Assembly (NCBI RefSeq): GCF_902364365.1
Contig: NZ_CABJDN010000007.1
Coordinates: 124,001 to 188,000 of the forward strand
Length of the DNA: 64,000 nucleotides
From: Bacteroides intestinalis
GTDB lineage: Bacteria > Bacteroidota > Bacteroidia > Bacteroidales > Bacteroidaceae
Direction of reading: 5' to 3'
Below, one piece after another: positions 17,227 to 27,015 of the stretch; the first letter of the stretch is position 1; each line of letters begins with the position of its first letter. The notes beneath the pieces were generated by a model. It was not told the DNA's origin. It did not search any database and saw only the letters and a list, made by a program, of their open reading frames with translations. The position numbers were made by a program, and so were the translations under genes.

Positions 17227-18309
17227 ATGAATAAGAAAGTTAAATGGGGCATCATCATTTTTATCGGTGCCGGACTAATAGGTGGGGGTATTTATTCTCA
17301 ACTCCCTAAGGAGAACAAAGAATTGGCGGCTGCAGACAAAGTTATGAGCACTAACCGCAATAATAAGAGAATACTGAATGTAAACGCAAAGATCATAAAA
17401 CCTCAACTGCTGAAAGATGAAATAAAAATCAGTGGTAGCTTGTTGCCTGATGAAGAGGTAGATCTTTCTTTCGAAACTTCCGGTAAAATTATAGAAATTA
17501 ATTTTGAGGAAGGTAGTCAAGTAAAAAAAGGGCAATTACTGGCTAAAGTAAACGACCGCCCCTTGCAAGCACAGTTGCAACGTCTTGTTGCCCAACTGAA
17601 ATTAGCAGAAGACCGCGTATTCCGCCAAAACGCTCTGTTGGAAAGAGATGCAGTCAGTAAAGAAGCCTATGAACAGGTGAAAACAGAACTGGCAACCCTG
17701 AATGCAGACATAGACCTGATAGAGGCAAACATTGCACAAACCGAGCTTCGTGCACCATTCGACGGTGTGATTGGTTTGCGCCAAGTCAGTGTAGGAACTT
17801 ACGCCTCTCCTACAACCATCGTAGCTAAACTTACTAAAGTATCTCCGCTGAAGGTAGAATTCTCCGTTCCCGAGCGCTACGCTAATGATGTAAAAATCGG
17901 TGCAGGAGTAAACTTCGGACTTGAAGGTAAGCTCGAGACTTTCCACGCTAAAGTTTATGCCCGGGAATCCAGAATGGATCAAAACACCCATACGTTGACT
18001 TTACGTGCCCTTTATCCCAATGCCAACGGTCATGTGATGCCGGGACGTTATGCGGACATTCGTTTAAGCAAAAACGAGATTCAGGATGCCCTTGCCGTTC
18101 CATCCGAAGCGATTGTTCCGGAGATGGGTAAAGATAAGATATTCCTTTATAAATCGGGAAAAGCCCAGCCTGTAGAAATACAAGCCGGCATACGTACGGA
18201 AGCCGAAACCCAAGTATTACAAGGTTTACAGGAAGGGGACACGATTATAGTTTCAGGAACATTACAACTCCGTACAGGACTCCCTGTAACTTTGGACAAC
18301 ATTTATTAA
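17227..18309 (+). CDS. RND efflux pump periplasmic adaptor (MFP)
   Basis: A 360-residue membrane fusion protein linking the inner-membrane RND pump to its outer-membrane channel. It has an N-terminal membrane anchor (residues 6-26), a lipoyl half-motif (ISGSLLPDEEVDLSFETSGKI), a coiled-coil hairpin (about 120-170, QLQRLVAQLKLAEDRVFRQN), the second lipoyl half (LRAPFDGVIGLRQVSVG near 178), a beta-barrel and a membrane-proximal domain. It is the first gene of an adaptor-pump-channel operon; the pump begins 12 bp downstream. I see no regulator adjacent. Substrate is unknown. Confidence 0.93.
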   Translation: MNKKVKWGIIIFIGAGLIGGGIYSQLPKENKELAAADKVMSTNRNNKRILNVNAKIIKPQLLKDEIKISGSLLPDEEVDLSFETSGKIIEINFEEGSQVKKGQLLAKVNDRPLQAQLQRLVAQLKLAEDRVFRQNALLERDAVSKEAYEQVKTELATLNADIDLIEANIAQTELRAPFDGVIGLRQVSVGTYASPTTIVAKLTKVSPLKVEFSVPERYANDVKIGAGVNFGLEGKLETFHAKVYARESRMDQNTHTLTLRALYPNANGHVMPGRYADIRLSKNEIQDALAVPSEAIVPEMGKDKIFLYKSGKAQPVEIQAGIRTEAETQVLQGLQEGDTIIVSGTLQLRTGLPVTLDNIY

Positions 18310-18321
18310 ACCGGATGCCTT

Positions 18322-21300
18322 ATGAATATATCTGAACTCAGTATACGGCGCCCGGTACTTTCCACGGTGCTTACCCTTATCATCCTGCTTTTCGGAATTA
18401 TCGGGTACAGCTACCTCGGCGTTCGCGAATATCCGTCCGTGGACAATCCTATCATTTCGGTATCTTGCTCCTACCCGGGTGCAAATGCCGATGTTATTGA
18501 AAACCAGATTACCGAACCACTGGAACAAAATATCAATGGTATTCCGGGTATCCGTTCCTTGTCCAGCGTCAGTCAGCAAGGTTCATCCCGTATTACGGTA
18601 GAATTCGAACTATCCGTTGACCTGGAAACTGCTGCGAACGATGTGCGTGATAAAGTTTCACGGGCTCAACGCTACCTGCCCCGTGACTGTGACCCGCCTA
18701 CGGTATCAAAAGCAGATGCAGATGCTATGCCTATCCTGATGGTTGCATTGCAAAGTGATAAACGTTCTCTGTTGGAATTGAGTGAAATTGCCGACCTCAC
18801 TGTAAAAGAACAATTGCAGACTATTTCAGACGTTAGTAGCGTTAGTATTTGGGGAGAAAAGCGTTATTCCATGCGCCTGTGGTTAGATCCGATCAAGATG
18901 TCAGGTTATGGCATTACTCCTATCGACGTTAAAAATGCAGTAGATAAAGAAAATGTAGAACTCCCGTCCGGAAGTATCGAAGGTAATACGGTGGAGCTTA
19001 CCATCCGTACGTTAGGACTGATGCATACGGCAGAAGAGTTTAACAACCTGATCTTGCGGGAAGATAATAACCGCATTGTTCGCTTCAGTGATATCGGACG
19101 GGCAGAATTAGGTCCGGCGGATATAAAAAGCTACATGAAGATGAATGGGGTACCTATGGTGGGTATCGTTGTGATTCCGCAACCGGGTGCCAATCATATT
19201 AAAATTGCCGATGCCGTCTACGAACGCATGGAACAAATGAAGAAAGACCTTCCTGAAGACGTGCAATATTCTTACGGTTTTGATAACACCAAATTTATCC
19301 GTGCTTCCATTGACGAAGTAAAGGAAACCGTATATGTGGCATTTATCCTCGTTATCATTATTATTTTCCTCTTCCTGCGTGACTGGCGCGTTACACTGGT
19401 ACCTTGTATCGTAATTCCAGTTTCGCTTATCGGTGCATTTTTCGTGATGTACCTGGCAGGATTCTCCATCAATGTGCTTTCCATGCTGGCGGTAGTATTA
19501 GCAGTGGGGCTTGTAGTGGATGATGCTATCGTTATGACGGAGAATATCTATGTTCGCATCGAGCGTGGAATGCCCCCAAAAGAAGCTGGTATCGAAGGCG
19601 CTAAGGAAATTTTCTTTGCCGTAATCTCTACCACCATCACATTGGTAGCCGTATTCTTCCCCATTGTATTTATGGATGGTATGACGGGACGGCTTTTCCG
19701 TGAGTTCAGTATCGTTGTATCCGGTTCGGTAATCATTTCCTCATTTGCCGCACTGACTTTCACACCCATGCTTGCCACCAAATTGCTGGTGAAACAAGAA
19801 AAGAAAAACTGGTTCTATATAAAAACCGAACCGTTCTTTGAAGGAATGAACCGCATATATAGCCGATCGTTGGAGATCTTCCTGCACAAACGCTGGTTGG
19901 CTATGCCTCTTGTATTAGGTACTTTATTTATCATTGTATTCCTTTGGAATGCTATCCCCGCAGAAATGGCCCCCCTTGAAGACCGTTCGCAAATCAGCAT
20001 CAACACGCGTGGAGCTGAAGGTGTGACGTATGAATATATACGGGATTACACAGAAGACATCAATCAGCTGGTAGATTCCATACTTCCGGATGCAGAGTCT
20101 GTTACTGCGCGTGTATCAAGCGGTAGCGGTAATGTGCGTATCACATTGAAAGACATGAAAGATCGCGATTACACACAGATGGAAGTAGCGGAACAAATTT
20201 CCCGGGCGGTACAAAAGAAAACTATGGCACGCTCTTTCGTACAACAGTCTTCCTCTTTCGGCGGACGTCGTGGAGGTATGCCGGTGCAATACGTACTACA
20301 GGCTACCAATATCGAGAAATTACAAGAGGTACTACCGGAATTCATGGCCAAAGTTTATGAAAATCCGGTATTCCAGATGGCTGATGTAAACCTGAAATTC
20401 AGCAAGCCCGAAGCACGTATCAATATCAACCGTGATAAAGCAAGTATCATGGGAGTAAGTACACGCAATATCGCACAAACCTTGCAATACGGATTGAGCG
20501 GTCAGCGTATGGGTTACTTCTATATGAACGGAAAGCAATATGAGATATTAGGAGAGATCAACCGTCAACAGCGTAATAAACCTGCCGACCTGAAAGGTAT
20601 CTATATCCGTAGTGACAAAGGAGAGATGGTGCAGTTGGACAACCTGATTGAACTGACCGGTGGTATTGCTCCACCGCAGTTATACCGTTACAATCGTTTC
20701 GTTTCCGCCACCATTTCCGCCGGACTTGCCGATGGAAAGACTATCGGACAGGGATTGGATGAAATGGATAAAATAGCCAAGGAAACACTGGACGATACAT
20801 TCCGTACTGCATTGACCGGAGACTCTAAAGAATATCGGGAGAGTTCTTCCAGTTTGATGTTTGCTTTCGTACTGGCCATCTTGTTGATTTACCTGATTCT
20901 GGCAGCTCAGTTCGAGAGTTTCAAGGACCCGCTGATTATCATGCTTACCGTGCCTTTGGCCATTGCAGGTGCCCTGGTATTCATGTATTTCAGCGACATT
21001 ACGATGAATATCTTCAGCCAGATCGGTATCATTATGCTGATTGGTCTGGTAGCGAAAAATGGTATCCTCATTGTAGAATTTGCCAATCAGAAGCAAGAAG
21101 CCGGAGAAGACAAGATGGAAGCCATCAAAGATGCGTCACTACAACGTCTGCGCCCTATCCTGATGACCAGTGCTTCTACTATTCTGGGACTGATACCGCT
21201 GGCATTCGCTTCGGGTGAAGGCTGTAATCAGCGTATTGCCATGGGTACGGCCGTAGTGGGAGGTATGTTAGTATCCACATTCCTGACCATGTACATCGTA

Positions 21301-21354
21301 CCTGCCATATATAGCTATATATCCACTAACCGCAGTAAGTTAAAGAAATCATGA
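18322..21354 (+). CDS. RND (HAE1 family) efflux pump, inner-membrane subunit
   Basis: A 1010-residue proton-driven RND transporter with twelve predicted helices and two large periplasmic loops. The start ISELSIRRPVLSTVLTLIILLFGIIGY, the loop motif QITEPLEQNINGIPGIRSLSS and the TM4 acidic pair in GLVVDDAIVMTENIY (near residue 400) are family signatures. The second half repeats the fold (GLVAKNGILIVEFANQ). It exports hydrophobic drugs, bile salts or similar compounds. The stop overlaps the start of the TolC gene by 4 bp (ATGA). Confidence 0.95.
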   Translation: MNISELSIRRPVLSTVLTLIILLFGIIGYSYLGVREYPSVDNPIISVSCSYPGANADVIENQITEPLEQNINGIPGIRSLSSVSQQGSSRITVEFELSVDLETAANDVRDKVSRAQRYLPRDCDPPTVSKADADAMPILMVALQSDKRSLLELSEIADLTVKEQLQTISDVSSVSIWGEKRYSMRLWLDPIKMSGYGITPIDVKNAVDKENVELPSGSIEGNTVELTIRTLGLMHTAEEFNNLILREDNNRIVRFSDIGRAELGPADIKSYMKMNGVPMVGIVVIPQPGANHIKIADAVYERMEQMKKDLPEDVQYSYGFDNTKFIRASIDEVKETVYVAFILVIIIIFLFLRDWRVTLVPCIVIPVSLIGAFFVMYLAGFSINVLSMLAVVLAVGLVVDDAIVMTENIYVRIERGMPPKEAGIEGAKEIFFAVISTTITLVAVFFPIVFMDGMTGRLFREFSIVVSGSVIISSFAALTFTPMLATKLLVKQEKKNWFYIKTEPFFEGMNRIYSRSLEIFLHKRWLAMPLVLGTLFIIVFLWNAIPAEMAPLEDRSQISINTRGAEGVTYEYIRDYTEDINQLVDSILPDAESVTARVSSGSGNVRITLKDMKDRDYTQMEVAEQISRAVQKKTMARSFVQQSSSFGGRRGGMPVQYVLQATNIEKLQEVLPEFMAKVYENPVFQMADVNLKFSKPEARININRDKASIMGVSTRNIAQTLQYGLSGQRMGYFYMNGKQYEILGEINRQQRNKPADLKGIYIRSDKGEMVQLDNLIELTGGIAPPQLYRYNRFVSATISAGLADGKTIGQGLDEMDKIAKETLDDTFRTALTGDSKEYRESSSSLMFAFVLAILLIYLILAAQFESFKDPLIIMLTVPLAIAGALVFMYFSDITMNIFSQIGIIMLIGLVAKNGILIVEFANQKQEAGEDKMEAIKDASLQRLRPILMTSASTILGLIPLAFASGEGCNQRIAMGTAVVGGMLVSTFLTMYIVPAIYSYISTNRSKLKKS

Positions 21355-22676
21355 AACGTACGATTTTATCCCTCATAACGATTTGTTGCACCTCGCTTGC
21401 TTTGCAGGCGCAGATGCCTCAATCTTATACACTGAAATCCTGTTTGGAATACGGACTTCAAAACAATTATTCGTTACGCATCACCCGTAATGAGGAACAA
21501 GTCTCCAAGAACAATGCAACATTGGGCAACGCCGGCTATCTGCCGACACTTGACCTGTCAGCAAGTTATAAAGGAACTGTTGATAACACTGACAGTAAAG
21601 TGCGTGCTACCGGAGAACACCTCAAAGAGAATGGTGTATTCGACCAGGCCATGAATGTAGGCCTCAATCTGAATTGGACTATCTTTGACGGTTTCAACAT
21701 CACTGCCAACTACCAACGGTTGAAAGAACTGGAGCGACAAGGTGAAACAAACACCCGTATTGCCGTAGAAGATTTGATAGCCAATATTGCAGCGGAATAT
21801 TACAACTACCTGCAACATAAAATCCGCCTGAATAATTTCCGCTACGCCGTATCTCTATCCAAAGAACGTTTACGTATCGTAGAGGAGCGTTATCACATCG
21901 GTAACTTCTCCCGTCTGGATTACCAACAGGCAAAAGTGGACTTCAATGCCGACAGTGCTCAGTACATGAAGCAGCAAGAGTTATTGCATACCTCCCGTAT
22001 CCAACTGAACGAACTGATGGCAAATGAAGATGTGGACCAACCTATTGTTGTCCAGGATAGCCTTATCAACGTAGACGGCAGTCTGAACTTTGAAGAGCTT
22101 TGGAATGCTACCCTGCAAACGAATGCCTCCCTGCTGAGAGCCCATCAAAACAATACACTTGCACAACTGGATTACAAGAAGGTTTGCTCTCGCGACTACC
22201 CTTATCTGAAGCTGAATGGGGGTTATGGCTATACTTTCAATAAATATGATGTTGCTACCAATATCCAGCGTGGTAATCTCGGAGCAAACTTTGGTCTGAC
22301 CATCGGCTTCAACCTGTTCGATGGGAATCGCCGCCGGGAACGTAACAATGCGCGTATTGCCATTCAGAATGCCCGACTGGAACGGGAGCAACTGGAACAG
22401 GCATTGCGTGCCGACCTGAGTAATTTGTGGCAAGCCTACCAGAATAACCTGCAAATGCTAAACCTGGAACGTCAGAACCTTGTAGCCGCTAAAGAGAATC
22501 ATGAAATTGCCATGGAACGCTATATGTTGGGAAACCTTTCCGGTATCGAAATGCGTGAAGCACAAAAGAGTCTTCTGGATGCGGAGGAAAGAATCCTTTC
22601 TGCGGAATACAATACGAAAGTTTGTGAGATTTCCTTGTTGCAAATCAGTGGAAAGGTAACAAAATACCTGGAATAG
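21351..22676 (+). CDS. TolC family outer-membrane channel
   Basis: A 441-residue outer-membrane efflux protein with signal peptide (MKRTILSLITICCTSLALQA) and two TolC/OEP repeats of long helices and barrel strands. Visible pieces are AEYYNYLQHKIRLNNFRYAV and SLSKERLRIVEERYHIGNFS in repeat 1, and LNLERQNLVAAKENHEIAME followed by RYMLGNLSGIEMREAQKSLL in repeat 2. It completes the tripartite pump with the two preceding genes and is translationally coupled to the RND subunit. Confidence 0.95.
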   Translation: MKRTILSLITICCTSLALQAQMPQSYTLKSCLEYGLQNNYSLRITRNEEQVSKNNATLGNAGYLPTLDLSASYKGTVDNTDSKVRATGEHLKENGVFDQAMNVGLNLNWTIFDGFNITANYQRLKELERQGETNTRIAVEDLIANIAAEYYNYLQHKIRLNNFRYAVSLSKERLRIVEERYHIGNFSRLDYQQAKVDFNADSAQYMKQQELLHTSRIQLNELMANEDVDQPIVVQDSLINVDGSLNFEELWNATLQTNASLLRAHQNNTLAQLDYKKVCSRDYPYLKLNGGYGYTFNKYDVATNIQRGNLGANFGLTIGFNLFDGNRRRERNNARIAIQNARLEREQLEQALRADLSNLWQAYQNNLQMLNLERQNLVAAKENHEIAMERYMLGNLSGIEMREAQKSLLDAEERILSAEYNTKVCEISLLQISGKVTKYLE

Positions 22677-22711
22677 AACAATTATTCCCCATCAGGCAAG
22701 TTTTTTTCCTC

Positions 22712-22719
22712 TACTTTTG
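22712..22719 (+). promoter_or_regulatory. Probable -7 box (TACTTTTG) of the pectate lyase gene
   Basis: A perfect TAnnTTTG match 23 bp before the first possible start at 22743. It suggests that the lyase is transcribed apart from the efflux operon. Confidence 0.5.
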
Positions 22720-22742
22720 CCATCATAGAACTATAAAAAACA

Positions 22743-23846
22743 ATGATCATGAAAAAGATTTGCCTGTGTTGCCTGGCTCTAATCTGCCTGGCAAACCTAT
22801 TTGCACAAGAAACCGTAAACTACAAAGAAAAAATGCCGTACAAGACTTGGGTAAAGATGGCCCCCAAGTTCAACGACGAATTCTTTAAAACCGACGAAGC
22901 CATCCGCATTGGTGACAATGTTTTACTTTACCAGCAAACTACCGGAGGTTGGCCCAAAAACATTTATATGCCTGCCGAACTTACTCAACAGGAGTTAGAA
23001 GATGTACTTGCCTCTAAAGACGAAGTAAACGAAAGTACCATAGATAATGATGCTACCAGCACAGAGATACAATATCTCTCACGCTTGTATCTGGCCACCC
23101 ATATTGAGAAATACAAAGATGGGGCATTGGATGGTATTCGCTACATTCTCAAAGCACAATATCCCAATGGTGGTTGGCCTCAATTCTGGCCCCGCCCTAA
23201 AGGTTACTATACACATATCACCTACAATGACAACGCGATGATAAATGTCATGGAGTTGCTGCGTGAAGTATATGAAAAGAAAGAGCCCTACACCTATGTT
23301 CCCGACAGTATCTGTGACCGTGCCCGTGCCGCTTTCGACAAAGGTGTAGAATGTATTTTAAAAACTCAGGTAGTACTGAATGGCAAACCGACTGTATGGT
23401 GTGCGCAGCATGATGAACATACCCTCGCTCCCGCCAAAGCACGCGCTTATGAGTTACCTTCCCTGAGTGGACAAGAGTCTGACGAAATCGTCATTTTATT
23501 AATGTCCCTGCCCAACCCTTCACAAGAAGTCATCACATGCATAGAAAATGCGATTGAATGGTTCAAAGCTTCCAAAATAGAAGGACTAAAAAAAGAATTC
23601 TTCACGAATGATGAAGGCAAGAAAGACTATCGCATGGTTGCATGTACCGACTGTCCTCCTTTATGGGCACGCTTCTATACATTAGAAAACAATCAACCCT
23701 TCTTCAGTGACCGTGACGGAGTAAAGAAGTTCAATATCTCTGAAATAGGATACGAACGCCGGAACGGTTATAGCTGGTATAACAGTGACGGACTGAAGGT
23801 ATTCAAGAAATACGAGCAATGGAAGAAAAAGAATAAGATACAATAG
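22743..23846 (+). CDS. Secreted pectate lyase, PL10 family
   Basis: A 367-residue protein with a signal peptide (KKICLCCLALICLANLFAQ). The mature part fits polysaccharide lyase family 10, which cleaves polygalacturonate by beta-elimination: an alpha-helical toroid with the repeated TGGWPKN and NGGWPQFWP elements, NDNAMINVMELLREV, and a C-terminal GYERRNGYSWY segment. No SusC/SusD pair or other pectin enzyme is adjacent, so it is an orphan enzyme. A second ATG two codons in (22749) is also possible. The gene converges on the AraC-type regulator with a shared terminator hairpin. Confidence 0.87.
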   Translation: MIMKKICLCCLALICLANLFAQETVNYKEKMPYKTWVKMAPKFNDEFFKTDEAIRIGDNVLLYQQTTGGWPKNIYMPAELTQQELEDVLASKDEVNESTIDNDATSTEIQYLSRLYLATHIEKYKDGALDGIRYILKAQYPNGGWPQFWPRPKGYYTHITYNDNAMINVMELLREVYEKKEPYTYVPDSICDRARAAFDKGVECILKTQVVLNGKPTVWCAQHDEHTLAPAKARAYELPSLSGQESDEIVILLMSLPNPSQEVITCIENAIEWFKASKIEGLKKEFFTNDEGKKDYRMVACTDCPPLWARFYTLENNQPFFSDRDGVKKFNISEIGYERRNGYSWYNSDGLKVFKKYEQWKKKNKIQ

Positions 23847-23860
23847 AGCCCCTACTACTA

Positions 23861-23880
23861 CCCTTCCCTACGGGGAAGGG
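23861..23880. terminator. Shared bidirectional terminator hairpin
   Basis: CCCTTCCC at 23861-23868 pairs perfectly with GGGAAGGG at 23873-23880 around a TACG tetraloop, followed by a T-rich tract. It sits between two convergent genes and overlaps the stop codon of the minus-strand regulator. Confidence 0.65.
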
Positions 23881-25022
23881 ATTTCTCTTTCTTGCTGAAG
23901 CCTATCTATATACTCACTCGGAGAGATCTTCTCTATACTGGCAAAATAACGATAGAAACTGGAGCGGGAAGTAAATCCACTCATAAACATAAGCTCCTTC
24001 ACTGTCAGCTCTTTCCGTAAAGTAGCCTGCTCCTTAAAGTATTGCAGACGATTAAAATTGATGTAATCCCGGAAACCTGAAAAACCATTGTAGCGTAAAG
24101 CCTTATTAAACCGATGCTCGTTAGTTCCCACATCTGTTAATATATCCTGCAACGAGTATTGAGGATTGGTGAAAGGAGTACGTTCTTTCATAAGCACCTG
24201 TAATTTCTCACTGAGCTCAAGTACTACAGCCGATACCTCTATTTCTTTTATAGCATCTATCTCTTTAGGACTTAAATCATCTGCCGGCAGCGGAGGCAAA
24301 GAGAGCGGGTTGTCATTGCGCAAATAAAGTACATTCAAACAAATAGTCGGCAATATAACAAAATAACCGAAAAGATTGAAGCATAAGCCACTGGTTCCCA
24401 ACATCAGCCAGATATAGCCGGACATGATAAGTCCAAAACATCCCATATAAATATACATCCCCCTACTCTGTTTACGCCGTACAGGTATCCATCGCTTCAA
24501 ATAAGGAAGAAGAAAATTTAGGGAAGGTGTCAGCACACTGATAACAAACAGAATCAATCTGACTATAACATCCTGTTCACCTAAATTTCTCCAGATATCT
24601 GCAAAGGATTTCAGCAAGGTATAATGCCCGTTGAAAAGCTGATAACAGCAAGCAATGCAAACAATCAGCAATATGGGAATACAGTAATTGACAATCCTCG
24701 TCAACGACATCCATCCCGGTTGCAATGAAGCAATGGGAAAAAGAGAAAAGAGCTGGAAAAAGAATATCACACGAACAATATGCCAGATAGAGAGGTGATC
24801 CATAGGTACCTCTACAAAACGGGGTATATCTTCTACTCCCCGACTGAAAAGCCACATCCATTCTATATTATCACAAAGTAGAAGAAGCGACAAGGTAGTA
24901 GCCAACATTCCCCAAGCCCGCTGAATACCTCTTTCCGATGAACGCTTCCAGATACTTCCTCCTGTAAGAAGACCGACAATATCGAGCAATAGCTCAATAA
25001 ATAACATTATTACACTGGTCAT
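23868..25022 (-). CDS. AraC-type regulator with multi-pass membrane N-terminus
   Basis: A 384-residue protein. Residues about 1-235 contain six or seven hydrophobic helices, and residues about 285-380 form an AraC/XylS double helix-turn-helix (SLQDILTDVGTNEHRFNKAL, then ELTVKELMFMSGFTSRSSFY, then YFASIEKISPSEYI). Such membrane-anchored AraC proteins are frequent in Bacteroidota, and their signals are mostly unknown. It is convergent with the pectate lyase and divergent from the partner-switching operon; it could control either, but nothing in the sequence decides this. Confidence 0.85.
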   Translation of the reverse strand: MTSVIMLFIELLLDIVGLLTGGSIWKRSSERGIQRAWGMLATTLSLLLLCDNIEWMWLFSRGVEDIPRFVEVPMDHLSIWHIVRVIFFFQLFSLFPIASLQPGWMSLTRIVNYCIPILLIVCIACCYQLFNGHYTLLKSFADIWRNLGEQDVIVRLILFVISVLTPSLNFLLPYLKRWIPVRRKQSRGMYIYMGCFGLIMSGYIWLMLGTSGLCFNLFGYFVILPTICLNVLYLRNDNPLSLPPLPADDLSPKEIDAIKEIEVSAVVLELSEKLQVLMKERTPFTNPQYSLQDILTDVGTNEHRFNKALRYNGFSGFRDYINFNRLQYFKEQATLRKELTVKELMFMSGFTSRSSFYRYFASIEKISPSEYIDRLQQEREIPSP

Positions 25023-25079
25023 TTTTTATTTCGCTTTTTTATTTACAAGTATTTGTTTGTATTGTATTTTAATCCGGCG

Positions 25080-25087
25080 CAAAGATA
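25080..25087 (-). promoter_or_regulatory. Probable -7 box (TATCTTTG) of the AraC-type gene
   Basis: A perfect TAnnTTTG match on the minus strand, giving a leader of about 50 nt before the ATG at 25022. Confidence 0.5.
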
Positions 25088-25226
25088 TAAAACTTCTCAA
25101 CTAATGAGCAAGATATACAATCTTTTTAGTACCACTTTCAGATAGTATCAAGTACCATTCTGGCTATTCCTGCCAAAGTGGGACGCTTTTAAACGTATAA
25201 AGTGATTCATTGTAGATGGAAAAAAT

Positions 25227-25234
25227 GATATTTG
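25227..25234 (+). promoter_or_regulatory. Probable -7 box (GATATTTG) of the partner-switching operon
   Basis: Seven of eight matches to TAnnTTTG, 53 bp before the ATG at 25288. It lies inside the upstream frame extension starting at 25216, so it also supports the later start. Confidence 0.45.
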
Positions 25235-25287
25235 CATGGTTTTACCAAACTACTATACACATTATCATAATACATCAACAAAAGAAT

Positions 25288-26022
25288 ATGGAAAAGGAAA
25301 TTATTATCAACAACAAGTTGAATGAAATCAGTCGCATTTCCCAATTTATGGAAGAGTTAGGAGTATCGCTAAACATCCCATCGGAAATTGCGATGAGCAT
25401 AAACCTCGCCATTGAAGAGATCATAGCTAATATCATCCAAAATGCCTATCCGGACGACAAATTAGGTAAAATTCTACTGCAAGCAAACATCACTCCCGGA
25501 AAACTGACTTTTCAGATTACAGATGAAGGAGTTGCAGTCGACCCATTCCAGAAAAGCAACCCGGACGTAAAGCCATCGCTCGAAGAACAGCTAACCAAAG
25601 GTTTAGGCCATTTCCTTATTCACCGTACAATGGACGAAGTGAATTACCGGACTATTGGCACTCAAAACCTACTGACTTTAGTTAAGCGGCTGGATATAGA
25701 CTTTAAACCGGATGCCCTGCTGGATACAAACATTTGTAGAGTGGACGGTATCATCGTGCTGGATATAAAAGGCCGGCTGGATACTGCCAATGCCCGTGAT
25801 TTCAGCATGGCTATACAACCCTTGTTACAAGAAGTAAATCCCAATATTATCATCAATTGTGAGCAGATGTCTTACATCAGCAGTTCCGGCTTACGTTGTT
25901 TCTTGATTCTACAAAAGAGTGTACAGAAAAACCGTGGAAGCCTTATTATTGAAGCCATGAAGCCGGAAATCAAGAATATTTTTGAAATGACTGGCTGCAC
26001 TTCTCTCTTTAATATCCGATAA
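25288..26022 (+). CDS. Anti-sigma-type kinase fused to STAS domain
   Basis: A 244-residue protein joining the two partners of a partner switch. Residues about 1-135 are an RsbW/SpoIIAB-like GHKL ATPase (N box NLAIEEIIANIIQNAYP, G1-like TDEGVAVDP, G2-like GLGHFLIHRTMDEV). Residues about 150-244 are a STAS anti-anti-sigma-like domain with the phosphorylation-site motif MSYISSSGLRCFLIL. The start at 25288 is preferred because the kinase fold begins MEKEIIINNKLNE, exactly parallel to the second kinase at 28961 (MEKEIRITNELDE). It is first in a four-gene operon. The target of the switch is unknown. Confidence 0.85.
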   Translation: MEKEIIINNKLNEISRISQFMEELGVSLNIPSEIAMSINLAIEEIIANIIQNAYPDDKLGKILLQANITPGKLTFQITDEGVAVDPFQKSNPDVKPSLEEQLTKGLGHFLIHRTMDEVNYRTIGTQNLLTLVKRLDIDFKPDALLDTNICRVDGIIVLDIKGRLDTANARDFSMAIQPLLQEVNPNIIINCEQMSYISSSGLRCFLILQKSVQKNRGSLIIEAMKPEIKNIFEMTGCTSLFNIR

Positions 26023-26027
26023 TAATC

Positions 26028-26978
26028 ATGATGAAAATATTTATTTTCAGCACTATTTTATTAACCTTGTCACTTACCCCATGCAGGGTACAGGCACAAG
26101 GCATTACACTCACTCCGAAATGGACTGCCCAAGCACAATTTGCCGGTTACTACGTAGCAGACAAACTGGGATTTTATAAAGAAGAAGGAATTGATGTGCG
26201 CGTGCAACACCCTGCCATCTCGGAAAGTTCTTTTTCGTTTATGGAAAAAGGGCGTGCCCCGGTGGTAATCATGAACCTTTCATATGCCTTTATGGAGTGG
26301 CTAAATGGTGCACGTATAGTGAATATTATGCAAACTTCCCAAGAGAACAGTCTGATGCTCATCAGCCATTCTCCCATAAAAGGCCCGGAATCGTTACACA
26401 ACCGGAAGATTGCCGTATGGAATCACTTAAGTCAGAAGTTACTGGACAGACTGGCAGAACATTACGGTTTACAACAAACCGGATGGATACGATTCAACAG
26501 CGGAGTCAACATATTCCTTTCCGGAGCCGCTGATCCTTGTCTGGTAGGAAGCTATAATGAATACCTCGAATTAACGGAGTATGGCATGAATGTCGATTCA
26601 ATATACTCCACACGTTTTGCGGACTACGGATACAACCTACCCGAAGACGGGTTATATGTGACAGAGGATTTTTATAATCAATATCCGGAAATCGTCCATA
26701 AACTGGCCAAAGCCAGCATACGCGGTTGGGCATGGGCCAATGAACATCGGGAAGAAGCCCTCGACATGGTTATGGAAGAAGTGAAACGAGGTAATGTAGG
26801 TACCAACCGTTATCATCAACGCAAAATGCTGGAAGAAGTACTCCGCCTGCAAATAGACAGAAAAAGCGGACAACGTAGTTATCGCCTCAGCCGGGAAGGC
26901 TTTGAACGTGCCGTACAGATACTGGCACCAAGAGACTTAAACAAAACCAGTATCCGTTATGAAGATTTTGTAAAGTGA
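26028..26978 (+). CDS. THI5/NMT1-like periplasmic substrate-binding protein
   Basis: A 316-residue exported protein (signal peptide residues 1-25, ending VQAQG) of the NMT1/SsuA/THI5-like binding-protein family: TLTPKWTAQAQFAGYYVADK, then LGFYKEEGIDVRV, and a final helical region. These proteins usually deliver pyrimidine precursors, sulfonates or similar compounds to an ABC importer. No ABC permease or ATPase is present here. It lies 5 bp after the kinase-STAS gene and 37 bp before a sensor phosphatase, so it probably serves as the ligand-binding input of the signalling operon. The first two codons are both ATG. Confidence 0.85.
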   Translation: MMKIFIFSTILLTLSLTPCRVQAQGITLTPKWTAQAQFAGYYVADKLGFYKEEGIDVRVQHPAISESSFSFMEKGRAPVVIMNLSYAFMEWLNGARIVNIMQTSQENSLMLISHSPIKGPESLHNRKIAVWNHLSQKLLDRLAEHYGLQQTGWIRFNSGVNIFLSGAADPCLVGSYNEYLELTEYGMNVDSIYSTRFADYGYNLPEDGLYVTEDFYNQYPEIVHKLAKASIRGWAWANEHREEALDMVMEEVKRGNVGTNRYHQRKMLEEVLRLQIDRKSGQRSYRLSREGFERAVQILAPRDLNKTSIRYEDFVK

Positions 26979-27015
26979 ACATCCTCTCATATACCTTAAT
27001 TATACAATCATTCAC